Shown here piece by piece: positions 51,291 to 61,379 of a DNA stretch of 64,000 bases (position 1 is the first letter of the stretch; each line of letters starts with the position of its first letter). The notes under the pieces were generated by a model, which was not told the DNA's origin, did no database searches, and saw only the letters and a program-made list of their open reading frames with translations. Origin of the DNA: Natronorubrum thiooxidans (lineage in GTDB: Archaea; Halobacteriota; Halobacteria; Halobacteriales; Natrialbaceae); assembly GCF_900156475.1 (NCBI RefSeq), contig NZ_FTNR01000001.1, forward strand, positions 310,001-374,000. Reading direction: 5' to 3'. The translations under genes and the position numbers were made by a program.

Positions 51291-52637
51291 TCAGCGCTCG
51301 TGGACAGTCATCGGAATCTCGTGTTTCGGGCGCGCGGTGATCGTCGCCATCAGATCGAGGTCCGTTCCGGGGACGAGTTCGAGGTGATAGTTCTGGTAGA
51401 TCGTCGCGAGCATGAGTCGGGCCTCGAGCATCGCAAACCGGTCACCGATACACCGGCGCGGCCCCGCCGCGAACGGGAAGTAGGCGAGTTTCGGGAGATT
51501 GGACTCCATCTCGTCGGTCCAGCGCTCGGGCCGGAACGCGAGCGGGTCGTCGTACCAGCGCGGATCGCGGTGGACCACCCACTGGTGCATCCGGACCGTC
51601 GATCCCGGCTGGATCTCGTAGCCGCCGATGACGTCCGGCTTGACCGGCTCGCGGACGATTCCCGGCACCGGCGGGTAGAGGCGCATCGACTCTTTGACGA
51701 CCTGCTCCGTGTACGTCAGCTCCGAAAGGTCCGCCATCGTTGGCGTCTCACCGTCGAGTACCTCCTCGAGTTCCTCGACGAGTCGCTGCTCGGCAGCCGG
51801 GTTGGTCGCGAGGAGATACGCCGTAAACGTCAGCGAGAGCGCCGTCGTCTCGTGGCCGGCGAGCAACAGCGTCACGACCTCGTCTCTGATCTGCTCGTCC
51901 GAGAGCGTGGCCCCTTCCTCGTCGCTCATCTCGAGGAGTTTCGAGATGACGTCCTCATCTGTAGGGTTCGCCCGCCGCTTGTCGATCAATCGGTAGACGA
52001 CGGCGTCGAGGTCCTCGCGTGCGCGCTGGATTCGCCGTCGGGAGGGCGTTGGAACTTTCGGCGGGAGGACCAGATGCGAGAGGCTCTCGCTCGCCAGCAT
52101 GAACTCCTCAAGCGCGTCGCCGACGGTGTCGACGTAGTCATCGATATCCACCCCGAACAGCGCTCGAGCGACGATCTTCAGCGTCACCTCCATCATGTCC
52201 TCGTGGAACAGCCGGGTCTGGCCGTCGTCCCACTCCTCGAGGGCCGCCTCGGTGAACTCGGTCATCATCGAGGCATATTCCTGGATCCGGTTGGGGTGGA
52301 ACGCGGGCTGGATGAGGTGGCGATTTTGCCGCCAGACTGCGCCCTCGCTGTTCAGGATGCCGTTGCCTGTGACCGGTCCGAGAATAGACTGGAACCGCTC
52401 ACCTTTGACGTAGTGCTGGTTGTTCTGGACGAGTACCTGTTCGATGTAGTCGGGGTGGTTGAGCTGGTAGACGGGACCACCGGGGTCCTCCCACTGGGCG
52501 ATGTCGCCGTACTCTTTGGCCGTGTCTGTCATGAAGCCGTACGGATCGCGGAGAAAGGCGAGTTGGTTGCCAAGAAGCGGCAGTCCACTGGGACCAGGCG
52601 GCTGCTCGTTACGGATCGCGGGGGTGTCGCTGCTCAT
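51291..52637 (-). CDS. Cytochrome P450
   Basis: Protein of 448 aa from [16 protein letters not shown] at 52637. The P450 features are the Pro-rich start ([13 protein letters not shown]), the I-helix [13 protein letters not shown], the E-R-R ExxR in LRLYPP-side [11 protein letters not shown], and the haem-Cys loop [18 protein letters not shown]. It is soluble, without a membrane anchor. Substrate and redox partner are unknown; no ferredoxin gene is adjacent. Divergent from a Bat-type regulator (52786), 148 bases apart, which is a likely controller. Confidence 0.94.
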   Translation of the reverse strand: MSSDTPAIRNEQPPGPSGLPLLGNQLAFLRDPYGFMTDTAKEYGDIAQWEDPGGPVYQLNHPDYIEQVLVQNNQHYVKGERFQSILGPVTGNGILNSEGAVWRQNRHLIQPAFHPNRIQEYASMMTEFTEAALEEWDDGQTRLFHEDMMEVTLKIVARALFGVDIDDYVDTVGDALEEFMLASESLSHLVLPPKVPTPSRRRIQRAREDLDAVVYRLIDKRRANPTDEDVISKLLEMSDEEGATLSDEQIRDEVVTLLLAGHETTALSLTFTAYLLATNPAAEQRLVEELEEVLDGETPTMADLSELTYTEQVVKESMRLYPPVPGIVREPVKPDVIGGYEIQPGSTVRMHQWVVHRDPRWYDDPLAFRPERWTDEMESNLPKLAYFPFAAGPRRCIGDRFAMLEARLMLATIYQNYHLELVPGTDLDLMATITARPKHEIPMTVHER

Positions 52638-52785
52638 TACAACTCGTTTTGAGGGACGCGAACCACCTATGTCTACGGCCGAGCATCCTCGGCACGCTTA
52701 ATTACGACCCGGCCTCGTCTCCTGGCATGCAAACTGATTCGAGCAAACGAACCCCAGCGACACATACGCGACGCCGGGTGTCGAG

Positions 52786-53466
52786 ATGAGAGCCGCGACG
52801 GTGACGCTCTCGTGGGACCACAGCCACGAGAACCCGATCCCCGACGTCTTCGGTACCGACGACACGGTTTCCCTCGAATCGATCCGCTACGTCAATCCCA
52901 TCCACGACGGCCGATACGTCGAACTGCTCGACCTGCGTGGCGACCTCGAGCGGGCGCGGACGTTACTCGAGGATTCGTCCGAGGCGATCGAATACGACCT
53001 CGTCGGCGATGACGACCGGGGCGTCGCCTACGTCCAGTGGCGCACCATCGGACTCGTCGGCGACCTCCTCTCGATCCTCGACCAGCGCGAGATTGTCGTC
53101 GACTGGCCGATCACGGCCGTCGAAACCGAGACCGATCGCGGGCTCGAGTTGACGGTGGTCGGGACGAGCTGGGCGATCGAACAGGCAGCCACGGATCTGC
53201 CCGATGGCGTCACCCTCGAACTCCACCGACTCGGTAGCTACCGCCCGCAGGCAGATCAGCAGTTTGCGACGCTCACCGAGCGCCAGCGAGCGGTCTTCGA
53301 GCTGGCGCTCGCGGAGGGCTACTACGAGGTGCCACGGGAGACGACACAGCGCGACCTCGCCGACCAACTCGACTGCGCGACGGGAACCGTCGCTGAACAC
53401 CTCCAGCGCATCGAGTCGGCGTTCGCGAGCGCCTACGCCGCGTCGATCCAGTCGCAGGATCACTGA
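52786..53466 (+). CDS. Bat-type HTH-10 transcriptional regulator
   Basis: Protein of 226 aa. Residues 1-155 are a sensor-like domain of unknown ligand; the HTH-10 domain is C-terminal: LTERQRAVFELALAEGYYEVPRE, then DLADQLDCATGTVAEHLQRIESA. It resembles the protein at 42917-43564 in layout. Divergent from P450. Confidence 0.82.
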   Translation: MRAATVTLSWDHSHENPIPDVFGTDDTVSLESIRYVNPIHDGRYVELLDLRGDLERARTLLEDSSEAIEYDLVGDDDRGVAYVQWRTIGLVGDLLSILDQREIVVDWPITAVETETDRGLELTVVGTSWAIEQAATDLPDGVTLELHRLGSYRPQADQQFATLTERQRAVFELALAEGYYEVPRETTQRDLADQLDCATGTVAEHLQRIESAFASAYAASIQSQDH

Positions 53467-53573
53467 CTCGGACGATGGCTCGATTCGAGCCAGTCGCTGA
53501 CGCCGATCAGCCGTCCGAGCCTGCGCTGGCTGGCACCAGTCCCGTTTTCACTCTACACCGATAATCGCCCGGT

Positions 53574-54344
53574 ATGGACGACCTCGAGCGACTCGCCGCC
53601 GACATCGGGCGTGCAGACACTGTGGTTGCGTTCACCGGCGCAGGGATTTCTGCACCCTCCGGCGTCCCAACCTTCCGCGGCGACAACGGCGTCTGGGAGC
53701 ACTTCGACGAGGGCCAGTTCACCTACGGGCGCTTTCAGCGCGATCCGGAGGGGTTCTGGGCGGATCGCCTCGAGTTGCAGCGGGTGATGTTCGACGGCGA
53801 GTTCGAACCCAACGTAGCCCACGAGGCGCTGGCTGCGATGGGGCGTAAGGAACACCTCGAAGCAATTTTGACCCAGAACACGGATGGGCTGCATGCGGAT
53901 GCCGCCGACTCGGTTTCGAGCGACTCGAGTGAGACGACGCTGCTCGAACTCCACGGCAACGCTCGGCGCGTGCACTGTCCCGACTGCGGGCGTCGTACCG
54001 ACTGCGATCCGGTTTTCGAACGCGCTGCCGACGGCGAGTTGCCGCCGACCTGTGACTGTGGCGGCGTCTACAAACCCGACGTCGTCCTCTTTGGCGAACA
54101 GCTTCCGGGGGCGGTCATCCAGCGCGCTCGAGCACTCGCCCGCGAAAGCGACGTCTTCCTCGCGATTGGCTCGTCGCTGGTGGTCGAACCCGCCGCGTCG
54201 CTGCCCCGACTCGCGGCGTCGCCAGAGACGACCGTCGGCATCGTCAACCTCGAGCCGACACCGGTCGACTCGACGGCCGACGTCGTCTGTCAAGAGGACG
54301 TGACAGCTGTGTTGCCGCGGCTTCGCGACCTGCTTGCGGAGTGA
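53574..54344 (+). CDS. NAD-dependent protein deacylase (sirtuin)
   Basis: Protein of 256 aa with sirtuin motifs: VVAFTGAGISAPSGVPTFRG for NAD+, LTQNTDGLH, LHGNARRVHC with the catalytic His, a zinc site from CPDC and C-x-C (PTCDCGG), KPDVVLFGE, and AIGSSLVVEPAASLP. It removes acyl groups from lysines; archaeal targets such as Alba or metabolic enzymes are inferred only. Followed by the ZIP gene after 188 bases. Confidence 0.93.
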   Translation: MDDLERLAADIGRADTVVAFTGAGISAPSGVPTFRGDNGVWEHFDEGQFTYGRFQRDPEGFWADRLELQRVMFDGEFEPNVAHEALAAMGRKEHLEAILTQNTDGLHADAADSVSSDSSETTLLELHGNARRVHCPDCGRRTDCDPVFERAADGELPPTCDCGGVYKPDVVLFGEQLPGAVIQRARALARESDVFLAIGSSLVVEPAASLPRLAASPETTVGIVNLEPTPVDSTADVVCQEDVTAVLPRLRDLLAE

Positions 54345-54466
54345 TATCGGTTCGCGAACCAGTATCGAGACCGATCAACCGTTCCGACTTCGGGTTGTCG
54401 CGGAGAGGAGTGGAGATCCCAACCGGGTTCAGTCAGCCAAAATATATTCCAACCTCACGCTGTATT

Positions 54467-54482
54467 TTTCGGTTGGCCAAAT
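54467..54482. promoter_or_regulatory. Palindromic operator candidate upstream of the ZIP transporter gene
   Basis: TTTCGG-TTGG-CCAAAT, an inverted repeat (TTTsGG...CCAAA) 51 bases before the ZIP ATG and overlapping the AT-rich promoter (AAATAATT at 54479-54486). Its form suits a DtxR/SirR- or Fur-like metal repressor. The repressor is not in the window. Confidence 0.4.
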
Positions 54483-54532
54483 AATTCTTTTTCAGTCTGA
54501 AAAGCTTTTTACCTTGTACCCACAAGTCGTAG

Positions 54533-55423
54533 ATGAACATGGAAAACTACGTGCTGGTGTTCGTCGCGGGCCTCGTCACCGCGATCGCGACGGGACTTGG
54601 GGCGATCCCGTTCTTCTTCGTCGACGATTTCAGTGATCGGTGGAACGTGGCGCTGTGGGGCATCGCGTCCGGGATCATGGTCGCGGTGTCAGTCTTTGGG
54701 CTCGTCGACGAAGGGCTGGCCTACGCCACGGACGGCTTTCCAACGCTGCTGGTCGGCGGCCTCGTCACGGGCGTCGCACTGGTGATCGTCTCCGACAAGG
54801 TGCTCGACGGCGTCGACCTTCACGACGACCGCGAACACGACCACGGTGCGACCGGGGATGAACTCCGCACTGACGGCGTCGGTCACGACCACGACGAGCA
54901 CGCGCTCGAGGCCAAGGCGTTCGCTCAGGGCGACCTGAAAACGCTCGTTCTCATCCTCGGCATCCTCACGGTGCACAGTTTCCCGGAGGGCGTCGCGGTC
55001 GGCGTTTCGTTCGCCGAACTCGGGCTGGACGGCGGTACCCCGATCCTCGGGTTCACGATCCCGCTGCTCGCGGTGTTTATGACGGTCGCCATCTCCATCC
55101 ACAACATTCCGGAGGGGACCGCCATCGCGATCCCGATGCGGGCGATGGGCCTGTCGAAATGGCGGATGGTCGGCGCGGCGATCTTCTCGAGTCTGCCCCA
55201 GCCCATCGGCGCGGTCATCGCGTTCGCGTTCGTCTCGTGGGCCGAGGCGTTCCTCCCGTTCGGCTTCGGGTTCGCCGCCGGCGCGATGGTATATCTGGTC
55301 GCGACGGAGTTTATTCCCGAGGCACTGGAGACCGGTGCTGCGCTCCCGAACCGTGGTCACTACGAACTCCTCGCTGGCTTCGGTGCCGGCGTCGCAGCGA
55401 TGGTTCCGCTACTGTTCATTTAA
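54533..55423 (+). CDS. ZIP-family metal transporter
   Basis: Protein of 296 aa. Eight membrane helices are likely. The ZIP metal motifs are HSFPEGVAVG and HNIPEGTAIA in the central pair of helices. A His-rich loop (HDDREHDHGATG, GHDHDEHALE) connects the third and fourth helices. Zinc, iron or manganese uptake is expected, with metal-responsive control suggested by the palindrome at 54467-54482. ATG at 54533 or 54539. Confidence 0.92.
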   Translation: MNMENYVLVFVAGLVTAIATGLGAIPFFFVDDFSDRWNVALWGIASGIMVAVSVFGLVDEGLAYATDGFPTLLVGGLVTGVALVIVSDKVLDGVDLHDDREHDHGATGDELRTDGVGHDHDEHALEAKAFAQGDLKTLVLILGILTVHSFPEGVAVGVSFAELGLDGGTPILGFTIPLLAVFMTVAISIHNIPEGTAIAIPMRAMGLSKWRMVGAAIFSSLPQPIGAVIAFAFVSWAEAFLPFGFGFAAGAMVYLVATEFIPEALETGAALPNRGHYELLAGFGAGVAAMVPLLFI

Positions 55424-55474
55424 GTCGGGCATCCGACAGCGGACACGAACCCGAATGCAAGAATAGCCGCGAGT

Positions 55475-56182
55475 TCAGACGTTGTTGGCCGCTTCGACCG
55501 TCTCGAGGACGGCCTCGACGCCCTCGTCGTGAGCGAGGTCGCCGACGACGATGACGTCGGCGTACTGGGCCATCGTCGCGGCCGAGTCGTAGTCGTGGAT
55601 GCCGCCGCCGTAGAACAGCGTCGACTCCTCGGTCGCCTCGCTTGCAGCCTGGACAACGTCCGGATCGCCGAATGTCCCGGAGTACTCGAGATAGACGATC
55701 TCCTGACCGAACATCCGTTCGGCGACCTCCGCGTAGGCGGCGACGTCGTCAGCATCGAGGTCACAGTCAGCTTCGGTGTACGTCGCGACGTCCGCCTCGG
55801 GGTTCATGACGATGTACGCCTCCGTCCACGTGCGATCCCAGTCCATGTCGCCGTCGAGTCGGACCCACTCTTTGTGTGCGCCCGTGATCCAGAACGGCGA
55901 GCCGGCGTTGAACACCGTCGGAATGAGATACCCCTCGAGCGCCCGGTTGTCGATGACGACCTCGGGATTCGACGGCTCCTGATAGAGCGGCACGTCGTGT
56001 TCGGCACAGGCGTCGACGACGGCCTCCATGTTCTCCTCGGTGATGCCCATGGTGCCGCCGACCTCGATCGCGTCGGTGCCGGTCGCACAGAGGTCTCCGT
56101 AGGTGACGCCCTCGGGAAGCTGCTTGTCGGGATCGATCTTGAGAATGTGGTTCCAGTCGTCCCAGGGGCAGGCGGTAGTCAT
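55475..56182 (-). CDS. Geranylgeranylglyceryl phosphate synthase (PcrB-like)
   Basis: Protein of 235 aa from [18 protein letters not shown] at 56182. TIM-barrel motifs are [59 protein letters not shown] and [10 protein letters not shown]. It makes geranylgeranylglyceryl phosphate from G1P and GGPP, the first archaeal lipid-specific ether step. It stops 52 bases before the end of the convergent ZIP gene. Confidence 0.94.
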   Translation of the reverse strand: MTTACPWDDWNHILKIDPDKQLPEGVTYGDLCATGTDAIEVGGTMGITEENMEAVVDACAEHDVPLYQEPSNPEVVIDNRALEGYLIPTVFNAGSPFWITGAHKEWVRLDGDMDWDRTWTEAYIVMNPEADVATYTEADCDLDADDVAAYAEVAERMFGQEIVYLEYSGTFGDPDVVQAASEATEESTLFYGGGIHDYDSAATMAQYADVIVVGDLAHDEGVEAVLETVEAANNV

Positions 56183-56247
56183 ACCGCTCCGTTTCCCGAC
56201 AACCGGCAAAAACGCTACGAATGCGACCGTTACAGAAAATTGGCAGT

Positions 56248-57177
56248 TCAGACGTACTCGAACCACTCGTCGTACGCGTCCGTTTTGCGCTCGACGATAT
56301 CGAAGAACCGCGACTGGATGTCTTCGGTGACGGGACCGCGAGAGCCGTCGCCGATGACAACGTTATCGACTTTCCGGATCGGCGTGACTTCGGCGGCCGA
56401 GCCGGTAAAGAACAGTTCGTCGGCCGTGTTGAGTTCGCCACGGGAGATCGAGACGTTGTCGTGGACGGTGTAGCCGAGATCCTCGGCGATCTGAATCACG
56501 CTGTCGCGGGTGATGCCGTCGAGAATCGACTCCGAGAGGCCGGGCGTGTAGATCTCATCATCACGAACCAGGAAGATGTTCTCGCCAGGGCCTTCCGCGA
56601 CGTTGCCCTCCTTGTTCAACACGATTGCTTCGGCGTAGCCGTTTCGGCGGGCTTCCTCGCCGGCAAGCATGCTGTTGACGTACAGGCCCGTCGTCTTCGC
56701 GTTCGTCGGAATCTGGCTCGAGGCGTGTTTGCGCCACGAGGAGATCATCACGTCGATGCCCTCCTCGAGGGCTTCCTCGCCGAGGTAGGCCCCCCACGGC
56801 CAGACGGCGACGGCAGTCCGCGTCGGGCAGTCTTTCGGGCTGACGCCGAGGGAGTTGTAGCCGTAGAAGGCGATCGGTCGAATATAACAGGAGGGAAGCT
56901 CCTGGCGCTGAATGAGCTGTTTGGTCGCCTCGGTGAGTTCCTCCTTGGTGTGGTCGATCTCCATCTCGTACGGTTTCGCGGACTGAAACAGCCGCTCGAG
57001 ATGCTCTTCCCAGCGGAAAATTGCAGGGCCGTCTTCGGTGTCATAACAGCGTGCGCCCTCGAAGACGCCGCTGCCGTAATGAAGGCCGTGTGTAAGCACG
57101 TGGACCTGCGCGTCGTCCCAGTCGACGAACTCGCCGTCCATCCAAATCGTGTCGACATCCATCTCGTCAAATCCCAT
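56248..57177 (-). CDS. ilvE: Branched-chain amino acid aminotransferase
   Basis: Protein of 309 aa, PLP fold type IV. Motifs: [32 protein letters not shown], the PLP lysine in [15 protein letters not shown] and [11 protein letters not shown], and [18 protein letters not shown] near the C-terminus. It transfers amino groups between leucine, isoleucine, valine and 2-oxoglutarate. It is immediately upstream of the GGGP synthase gene in the same direction (65 bases). A TATA-like AATACTTAC (minus strand) lies about 30 bases before the start. Confidence 0.94.
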   Translation of the reverse strand: MGFDEMDVDTIWMDGEFVDWDDAQVHVLTHGLHYGSGVFEGARCYDTEDGPAIFRWEEHLERLFQSAKPYEMEIDHTKEELTEATKQLIQRQELPSCYIRPIAFYGYNSLGVSPKDCPTRTAVAVWPWGAYLGEEALEEGIDVMISSWRKHASSQIPTNAKTTGLYVNSMLAGEEARRNGYAEAIVLNKEGNVAEGPGENIFLVRDDEIYTPGLSESILDGITRDSVIQIAEDLGYTVHDNVSISRGELNTADELFFTGSAAEVTPIRKVDNVVIGDGSRGPVTEDIQSRFFDIVERKTDAYDEWFEYV

Positions 57178-57255
57178 GCTCGACTGTGAGGAAACCCACT
57201 GTAGTAAGTATTCGTGATTTGCGGGACGAGACCGCAGAACGAAGCAGGAGCCGTC

Positions 57256-57783
57256 TTACCGCGCGTCGTGGCTACCTTCGAGCAGCCCGTCGACGAGCCG
57301 GGTGAACCGATCGACCAGCCGATCGGGCACCGTTGGCGTCACTTCCGAGAGCAGCGGGGCGGTCCGATCGGGATCTGCGAGCGAGAGCGTGACCCGGTTA
57401 CGTTCGTCGTAGCGTTTGTCGACGATATCGCGCTCGACCAGATGATCGAGGTGATACTCGAGCGTGCTCCGGGCGATCCCCAACTCGTCTGCGACTGCAG
57501 CGGGGCGACTCGATTCGTGCTCGATCAAGTGGATAACGATCTCTCGAGCCGTTTCGCGACGGAATAGCGCCAGCGCACCGCGTTCCCACTCGCTGTACTG
57601 TGGCGTGTAGTAGTGGGTCTGGCCGTAGAGTTCCTCGCGAACGAGATCGTCGGCGTCGATCAACCGACGGATGTGATACTGTATCTGTCCCGGTGCGAAC
57701 TCCGACGTCCGGACGAGTTCGTTGAAGTGGATGCCGGCGTTCGCCTGGACGTGTGCTCTGATTTGTCGTCGAGTGTCACTCAT
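57256..57783 (-). CDS. Double winged-helix transcriptional regulator
   Basis: Protein of 175 aa with two HTH units: RRQIRAHVQANAGIHFNELVRT then QIQYHIRRLIDADDLV (first wing), and IVIHLIEHESSRPAAVADELG with RSTLEYHLDHLVERDIV (second wing, ArsR/MarR-like). Typical of haloarchaeal regulators. It is divergent from the small membrane protein at 58009, with a perfect palindrome 57890-57909 between them, so the pair may act together. Confidence 0.85.
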   Translation of the reverse strand: MSDTRRQIRAHVQANAGIHFNELVRTSEFAPGQIQYHIRRLIDADDLVREELYGQTHYYTPQYSEWERGALALFRRETAREIVIHLIEHESSRPAAVADELGIARSTLEYHLDHLVERDIVDKRYDERNRVTLSLADPDRTAPLLSEVTPTVPDRLVDRFTRLVDGLLEGSHDAR

Positions 57784-57889
57784 GGAATCTCTTACACCGT
57801 GTTTTTGCTCCCGTGGCCGAGAGCGCGCTCTTAATTGAGACTAGTAATGCTGTCCTGATAACGGCTTCTGATCGTTCCCGAGGAGTGAG

Positions 57890-57909
57890 AACGGGTCATA
57901 TGGCCCGTT
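57890..57909. promoter_or_regulatory. Palindrome between the regulator and the small membrane protein
   Basis: AACGGG-TCATATGG-CCCGTT, six-base arms around an eight-base centre. It lies 107 bases upstream of the regulator start and about 100 before the membrane gene. It could be an operator or a terminator-like element. Confidence 0.35.
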
Positions 57910-58008
57910 TTGTTCGATCCCAGGGAACCGGTGCCGACCGCACCCCTATGTCCGGAACGAGCGACCGAAGCACATAGGTAACTCTCGCCCCGAAAGACGG
58001 TCGCGGAG

Positions 58009-58389
58009 ATGGATCATATGAACCCTTTCGATATCGCGTGGCTGGACCCGCAACTGGCTCCAGTGCTCCTCGGCGTTATCGTCCTCGCCGTCATCGGGAC
58101 GACGATCCTCTTTTGCTGTGGGGTCGTCGCCTATTTGCAACGGCGATCGACCCGGTATCTGTTGATCACGATCGTTCTCGGATTGCTCGTGGGACGATCG
58201 ATCGTCGGCCTCGGGACCGTCTTCGGGCTGGTTCCGATGACGGTCCACCATCTCGTCGAACACAGCGTCGATTTTACGATCGCCGTACTCATCCTGTATG
58301 CCGTCTATCGAAGCGGGCCGCTATCAGGGACGACTGCTGAGAACGCCGTCGATTCCGGAGCCGTCCCGCCGGACTCGAACGACGACTGA
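58009..58389 (+). CDS. Small haloarchaeal membrane protein
   Basis: Protein of 126 aa (start 58009, or 58018 behind the SD-like GGAG). Three hydrophobic helices: about 19-41 (VLLGVIVLAVIGTTILFC), 50-72 (LLITIVLGLLVG) and 88-108 (DFTIAVLILYAVY), with two adjacent Cys in the first. A polar acidic tail follows. Divergent neighbours with a HTH protein are common for this type, suggesting a sensor pair, but nothing more is known. Confidence 0.7.
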   Translation: MDHMNPFDIAWLDPQLAPVLLGVIVLAVIGTTILFCCGVVAYLQRRSTRYLLITIVLGLLVGRSIVGLGTVFGLVPMTVHHLVEHSVDFTIAVLILYAVYRSGPLSGTTAENAVDSGAVPPDSNDD

Positions 58390-58411
58390 TACCGTCGACT
58401 GACCGACTGAT

Positions 58412-59119
58412 CTACCCCAGTCGCTCGAGGACGTCCCGGCCCTCGAGATAGGGGAAGTCGTATCGGTCCGCGTACGCACGGGCGTCGACAGGCGTCAGCG
58501 CCTCGCCGGTTTCGTCGTCCAACATCTCACAGACCACGACAGCCGAAGAGAGTCCGGCTGCGTTGGCGAGCGCGACGCCAAGCTCGGTGTGTCCTTCACG
58601 TTGTGCGAGGAGTTCTGGCGCTGCCCGCAGCAAGTGCACGTGACCGGGGACGCGAAACGCCGCGGCGAAGTCCGTCGCCGATGGGTTCGCCGCGGCCTCG
58701 CCGAGTGCCTGAATCGTCGTCGAGCGATCGACGTCCGTGATCCCGGTGTACGTATCTCGGTGGTTGACCGTCAGCGAGAACGACGAGCGCTCGTCGTAGC
58801 CGAGTTCGTGGTCGCCCGTTGCGGGATGATCGACCGCCTCGCCGTAGAAGGGCAACTCGAACGCCTCAGCGACCTCGTGGCCGAGTGCGACACAGACCAA
58901 TCCACCGGCATCGTTTCGCAGTCGGGCAACGGCGTCGGGCGTGACGCTATCGGCGTGATAGATCAGATCCGTCTCACCCTCTCGGTCGGCCGCATCGTGG
59001 ACGAGGATTGGCTCGCCAGCCCGGAGTGACTCGAGGGCGCTGTCGATCGCGGCCGTCGTCGCCGTGGACCCGCGATCCGCGTTCGCGTTCGATCGAGGGC
59101 CGGCGTGATGGCCCGTCAT
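58412..59119 (-). CDS. ribB: 3,4-dihydroxy-2-butanone-4-phosphate synthase (RibB)
   Basis: Protein of 235 aa. The metal and substrate motifs are [17 protein letters not shown], then [19 protein letters not shown] and [17 protein letters not shown]. It makes the four-carbon unit of riboflavin from ribulose 5-phosphate. The ATG overlaps the ribK stop (ATGA), so ribK-ribB is one translationally coupled operon. Confidence 0.95.
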   Translation of the reverse strand: MTGHHAGPRSNANADRGSTATTAAIDSALESLRAGEPILVHDAADREGETDLIYHADSVTPDAVARLRNDAGGLVCVALGHEVAEAFELPFYGEAVDHPATGDHELGYDERSSFSLTVNHRDTYTGITDVDRSTTIQALGEAAANPSATDFAAAFRVPGHVHLLRAAPELLAQREGHTELGVALANAAGLSSAVVVCEMLDDETGEALTPVDARAYADRYDFPYLEGRDVLERLG

Positions 59120-59823
59120 TGGCGATCACCCACGTAGACGACGACGTGATCGTCGTCCTCGAGACCGAGTTCCTCGCGGAGTTTGTCCGGCGCGATGACC
59201 TCGAGTTGGTCCTCGTCGTGGTGGGTCCGTTCGGGGGCGATGATATGGGCGGTGTCGTAGCGCTCGCCGTCGGCCGTCTCGATCGTGGCCGAATAGCAGA
59301 CTGCGGGGCCGTACGTCCGGTCGTCGTCTTCCCAGCCGTCGATCGGAACCGGCTCGAGCGAGCCGATTGCGCTGCGTCGGCGAACGCTGTCGTCGTGCAA
59401 GTCGACGTTCAGCGTTCCCGGAAACGGCTCGTAGCCGAGGCGGTCTTCGAACTGGCGTTGGTATCCCGGCAGCGAGATGTAGTGGCGACCCTCGCCCATG
59501 CCGCTGGTAATAATGCCGTCGAGTTCGATCTCCGAGTTCGCCTCGAAAATTCGACGGTAGTCCTCGTACTCGGCGTGAAGCGTCCGTTCTCCGTCGTCGG
59601 TGATCGCCACCCACTGGCCGTCACTGACCGTATCGCGCCCGAGCAGCCCCGCACTCTCGAGGCGCTGGAGGCGGCGCGACGCGGTCTGGTTCGAGGCGTT
59701 GAGACGATCCGCGAGGTGAGAACAGGAAATCTTGACGTCGCCCTCGAGTCCACCCTCGAGTGCGAGCAGTTTGAGCACGGCGAGTTCGTCGTGCCCGACA
59801 GCGGACTCAGCTGACACTGGCAT
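59116..59823 (-). CDS. ribK: CTP-dependent riboflavin kinase with winged-helix domain
   Basis: Protein of 235 aa from [13 protein letters not shown] at 59823. The N-terminal winged helix ([27 protein letters not shown]) is fused to the DUF120 CTP-dependent kinase: [30 protein letters not shown], and [20 protein letters not shown]. It makes FMN with CTP. The HTH could let it act as its own regulator. Confidence 0.93.
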   Translation of the reverse strand: MPVSAESAVGHDELAVLKLLALEGGLEGDVKISCSHLADRLNASNQTASRRLQRLESAGLLGRDTVSDGQWVAITDDGERTLHAEYEDYRRIFEANSEIELDGIITSGMGEGRHYISLPGYQRQFEDRLGYEPFPGTLNVDLHDDSVRRRSAIGSLEPVPIDGWEDDDRTYGPAVCYSATIETADGERYDTAHIIAPERTHHDEDQLEVIAPDKLREELGLEDDDHVVVYVGDRQ

Positions 59824-60023
59824 ACCAGTGAGTTTGGGGGGATCGCCTAAAAGCATACCGAATGTGGCATGCATAACGAAACTGTGATGCAGTTCTCGAG
59901 CGTTTATCCGCGGTGTCCGTTCGTTGGAGAGTCGAAGCAAAAAGCCATCGGTCACGCGTCGGGCGGTCAGAACTCGCGTGCGATGGCCTCGTCGATCGCG
60001 ACGACACGCTCCGGATCGTCGGT

Positions 60024-60758
60024 CTAGAACCCGTCCCAGACGCGTGGCTCGTCCTCGAGACAGACCAGGGCGGATCCGTCGCCGTCGGCCGGATCGTCGG
60101 GACGGTAGACGACGAACCAGGCGTTTCGATACCGCTGCTCCGTCCCGCTGTGGACGGTGACGTCGAGATCGATCGCCGCGTCATCGACGCCGTAGACGTG
60201 CACGTCGACGTCGCTCGCCGCGAGTTCCGTGTACACCTCGTGGGTCCCAATCTCGTCGGTGATCCGCGAGAGTTGCTGGACCGCGCTGCGCAGCGTGCCA
60301 CCGTTCCCGTTCCAGGCCAGTTGCTCGATGCGCCTGGAGACGATGATCAACAGCAGCTTCTCCTTGTGGGCGACCGGAGAGCCACGCAGCCGAAGCTTGG
60401 TCTCGTCGAGGTTTGCGAGGACCTCCGGGAACTCGATCTCGCCGAGGCCGCGCGTGCCGGTCACGAACAGATCCGAGTTGATCGCGAGGAGCGACTCGTA
60501 GAGGTCGGCCATCGACGAGGTGGCCACGGGGACGCCGTCCTCGAGGAGCACGGCAATATCGCCGCCATCGGCCTCGAGTTCGAGGTCGAACTCGCCAGTA
60601 AACTCGATAGCGTCGCTGGTGCTCGTCTCGACGGTGATCGACTGCGTCTCGAACGTCTCGTCGAGCATCGCCTCGAGCGGGCCGGGTTGGTCGTCGCCGA
60701 CGACGGCAATCGTCGCCGTTGGGGGACCAGTGTCCTCGATGAACGATCGCAGGGTCAT
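60024..60758 (-). CDS. DICT-domain sensory/regulatory protein
   Basis: Protein of 244 aa. The central region matches the haloarchaeal DICT group as I recall it: [16 protein letters not shown]-like strand pattern, [44 protein letters not shown] and [20 protein letters not shown], then [11 protein letters not shown]. The domain is thought to sense small signals with two-component or diguanylate cyclase systems. No partner is seen beside it. It is 201 bases from the ribK start and lies on the same strand. Confidence 0.7.
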   Translation of the reverse strand: MTLRSFIEDTGPPTATIAVVGDDQPGPLEAMLDETFETQSITVETSTSDAIEFTGEFDLELEADGGDIAVLLEDGVPVATSSMADLYESLLAINSDLFVTGTRGLGEIEFPEVLANLDETKLRLRGSPVAHKEKLLLIIVSRRIEQLAWNGNGGTLRSAVQQLSRITDEIGTHEVYTELAASDVDVHVYGVDDAAIDLDVTVHSGTEQRYRNAWFVVYRPDDPADGDGSALVCLEDEPRVWDGF

Positions 60759-61070
60759 CTACGGAACGGTTGTGGCTGGGAGCGCTAAAGAGTTCGTTCA
60801 TTCAACTCACCTGACGTCTACTGTGGCGACCGAACTGATGAACACATCCATCGTCGGACTCTCGTGTCGCTTGTCCATCGCCGAACGCCGAATCACAGTG
60901 TCGATGGCGAGACAACTGGATTGCCCGCCGGACGGTTCGGTCGGGTTGAACATAATTCCACAAAAAGAACTAAGTAATATACTATCGGAGAAATACTGGT
61001 GCTTAGTAACAAGGACCACATGACAGGACACAGATCACCGCTTGGGACGCGGAAAACGGTGTGATTGCAC
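60759..61070. other. 312-base gene-free stretch
   Basis: Holds the promoters of the DICT gene (left part) and the DUF1059 gene (AT-rich TAATATACTA at 60976-60985). Small frames on either strand lack recognisable features. No repeat stands out. Confidence 0.4.
60976..60985 (+). promoter_or_regulatory. TATA box of the DUF1059 mini-gene
   Basis: TAATATACTA; transcription would begin near 61010, leaving a leader of about 60 bases before the ATG at 61071. Confidence 0.45.
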
Positions 61071-61244
61071 ATGGCGAAAGCACACAAACTCGATTGTGAA
61101 TCGGCAGAAGCGGATTGCCGGTTCATTATTCAATCGGAAAACGAAACAGAGGCGATCGAACTGGCCAGAGACCACATGAAGGATGTCCACGGGAAAGACG
61201 TCACCGACGAGGAGCTTCAAGAAGAACACCTGCAAGTGGTGTGA
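61071..61244 (+). CDS. DUF1059 mini-protein
   Basis: Protein of 57 aa (MAKAHKLDCESAEADCRFII start). C9 and C16 with the pattern DCESAEADCRFIIQSENETEA, then ELARDHMKDVHGKDV and DEELQEEHLQVV, fit the DUF1059 family, small proteins with a conserved Cys pair and His-rich helix. Function unknown, perhaps redox or metal-linked. Convergent with Taw1 after 135 bases. Confidence 0.85.
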   Translation: MAKAHKLDCESAEADCRFIIQSENETEAIELARDHMKDVHGKDVTDEELQEEHLQVV

Positions 61245-61379
61245 CTCCTCTTTTTATCATGATATCTGAGTGGGTTTCACACCGGTCGCGGGGCCGTCGC
61301 TCGATCAGATATGTGCTGCCGTTCAGTGGTTCCGATAGGGCGGAGGAAGCACGTCCTCAGAGACTGCCGGCCAACAGTA

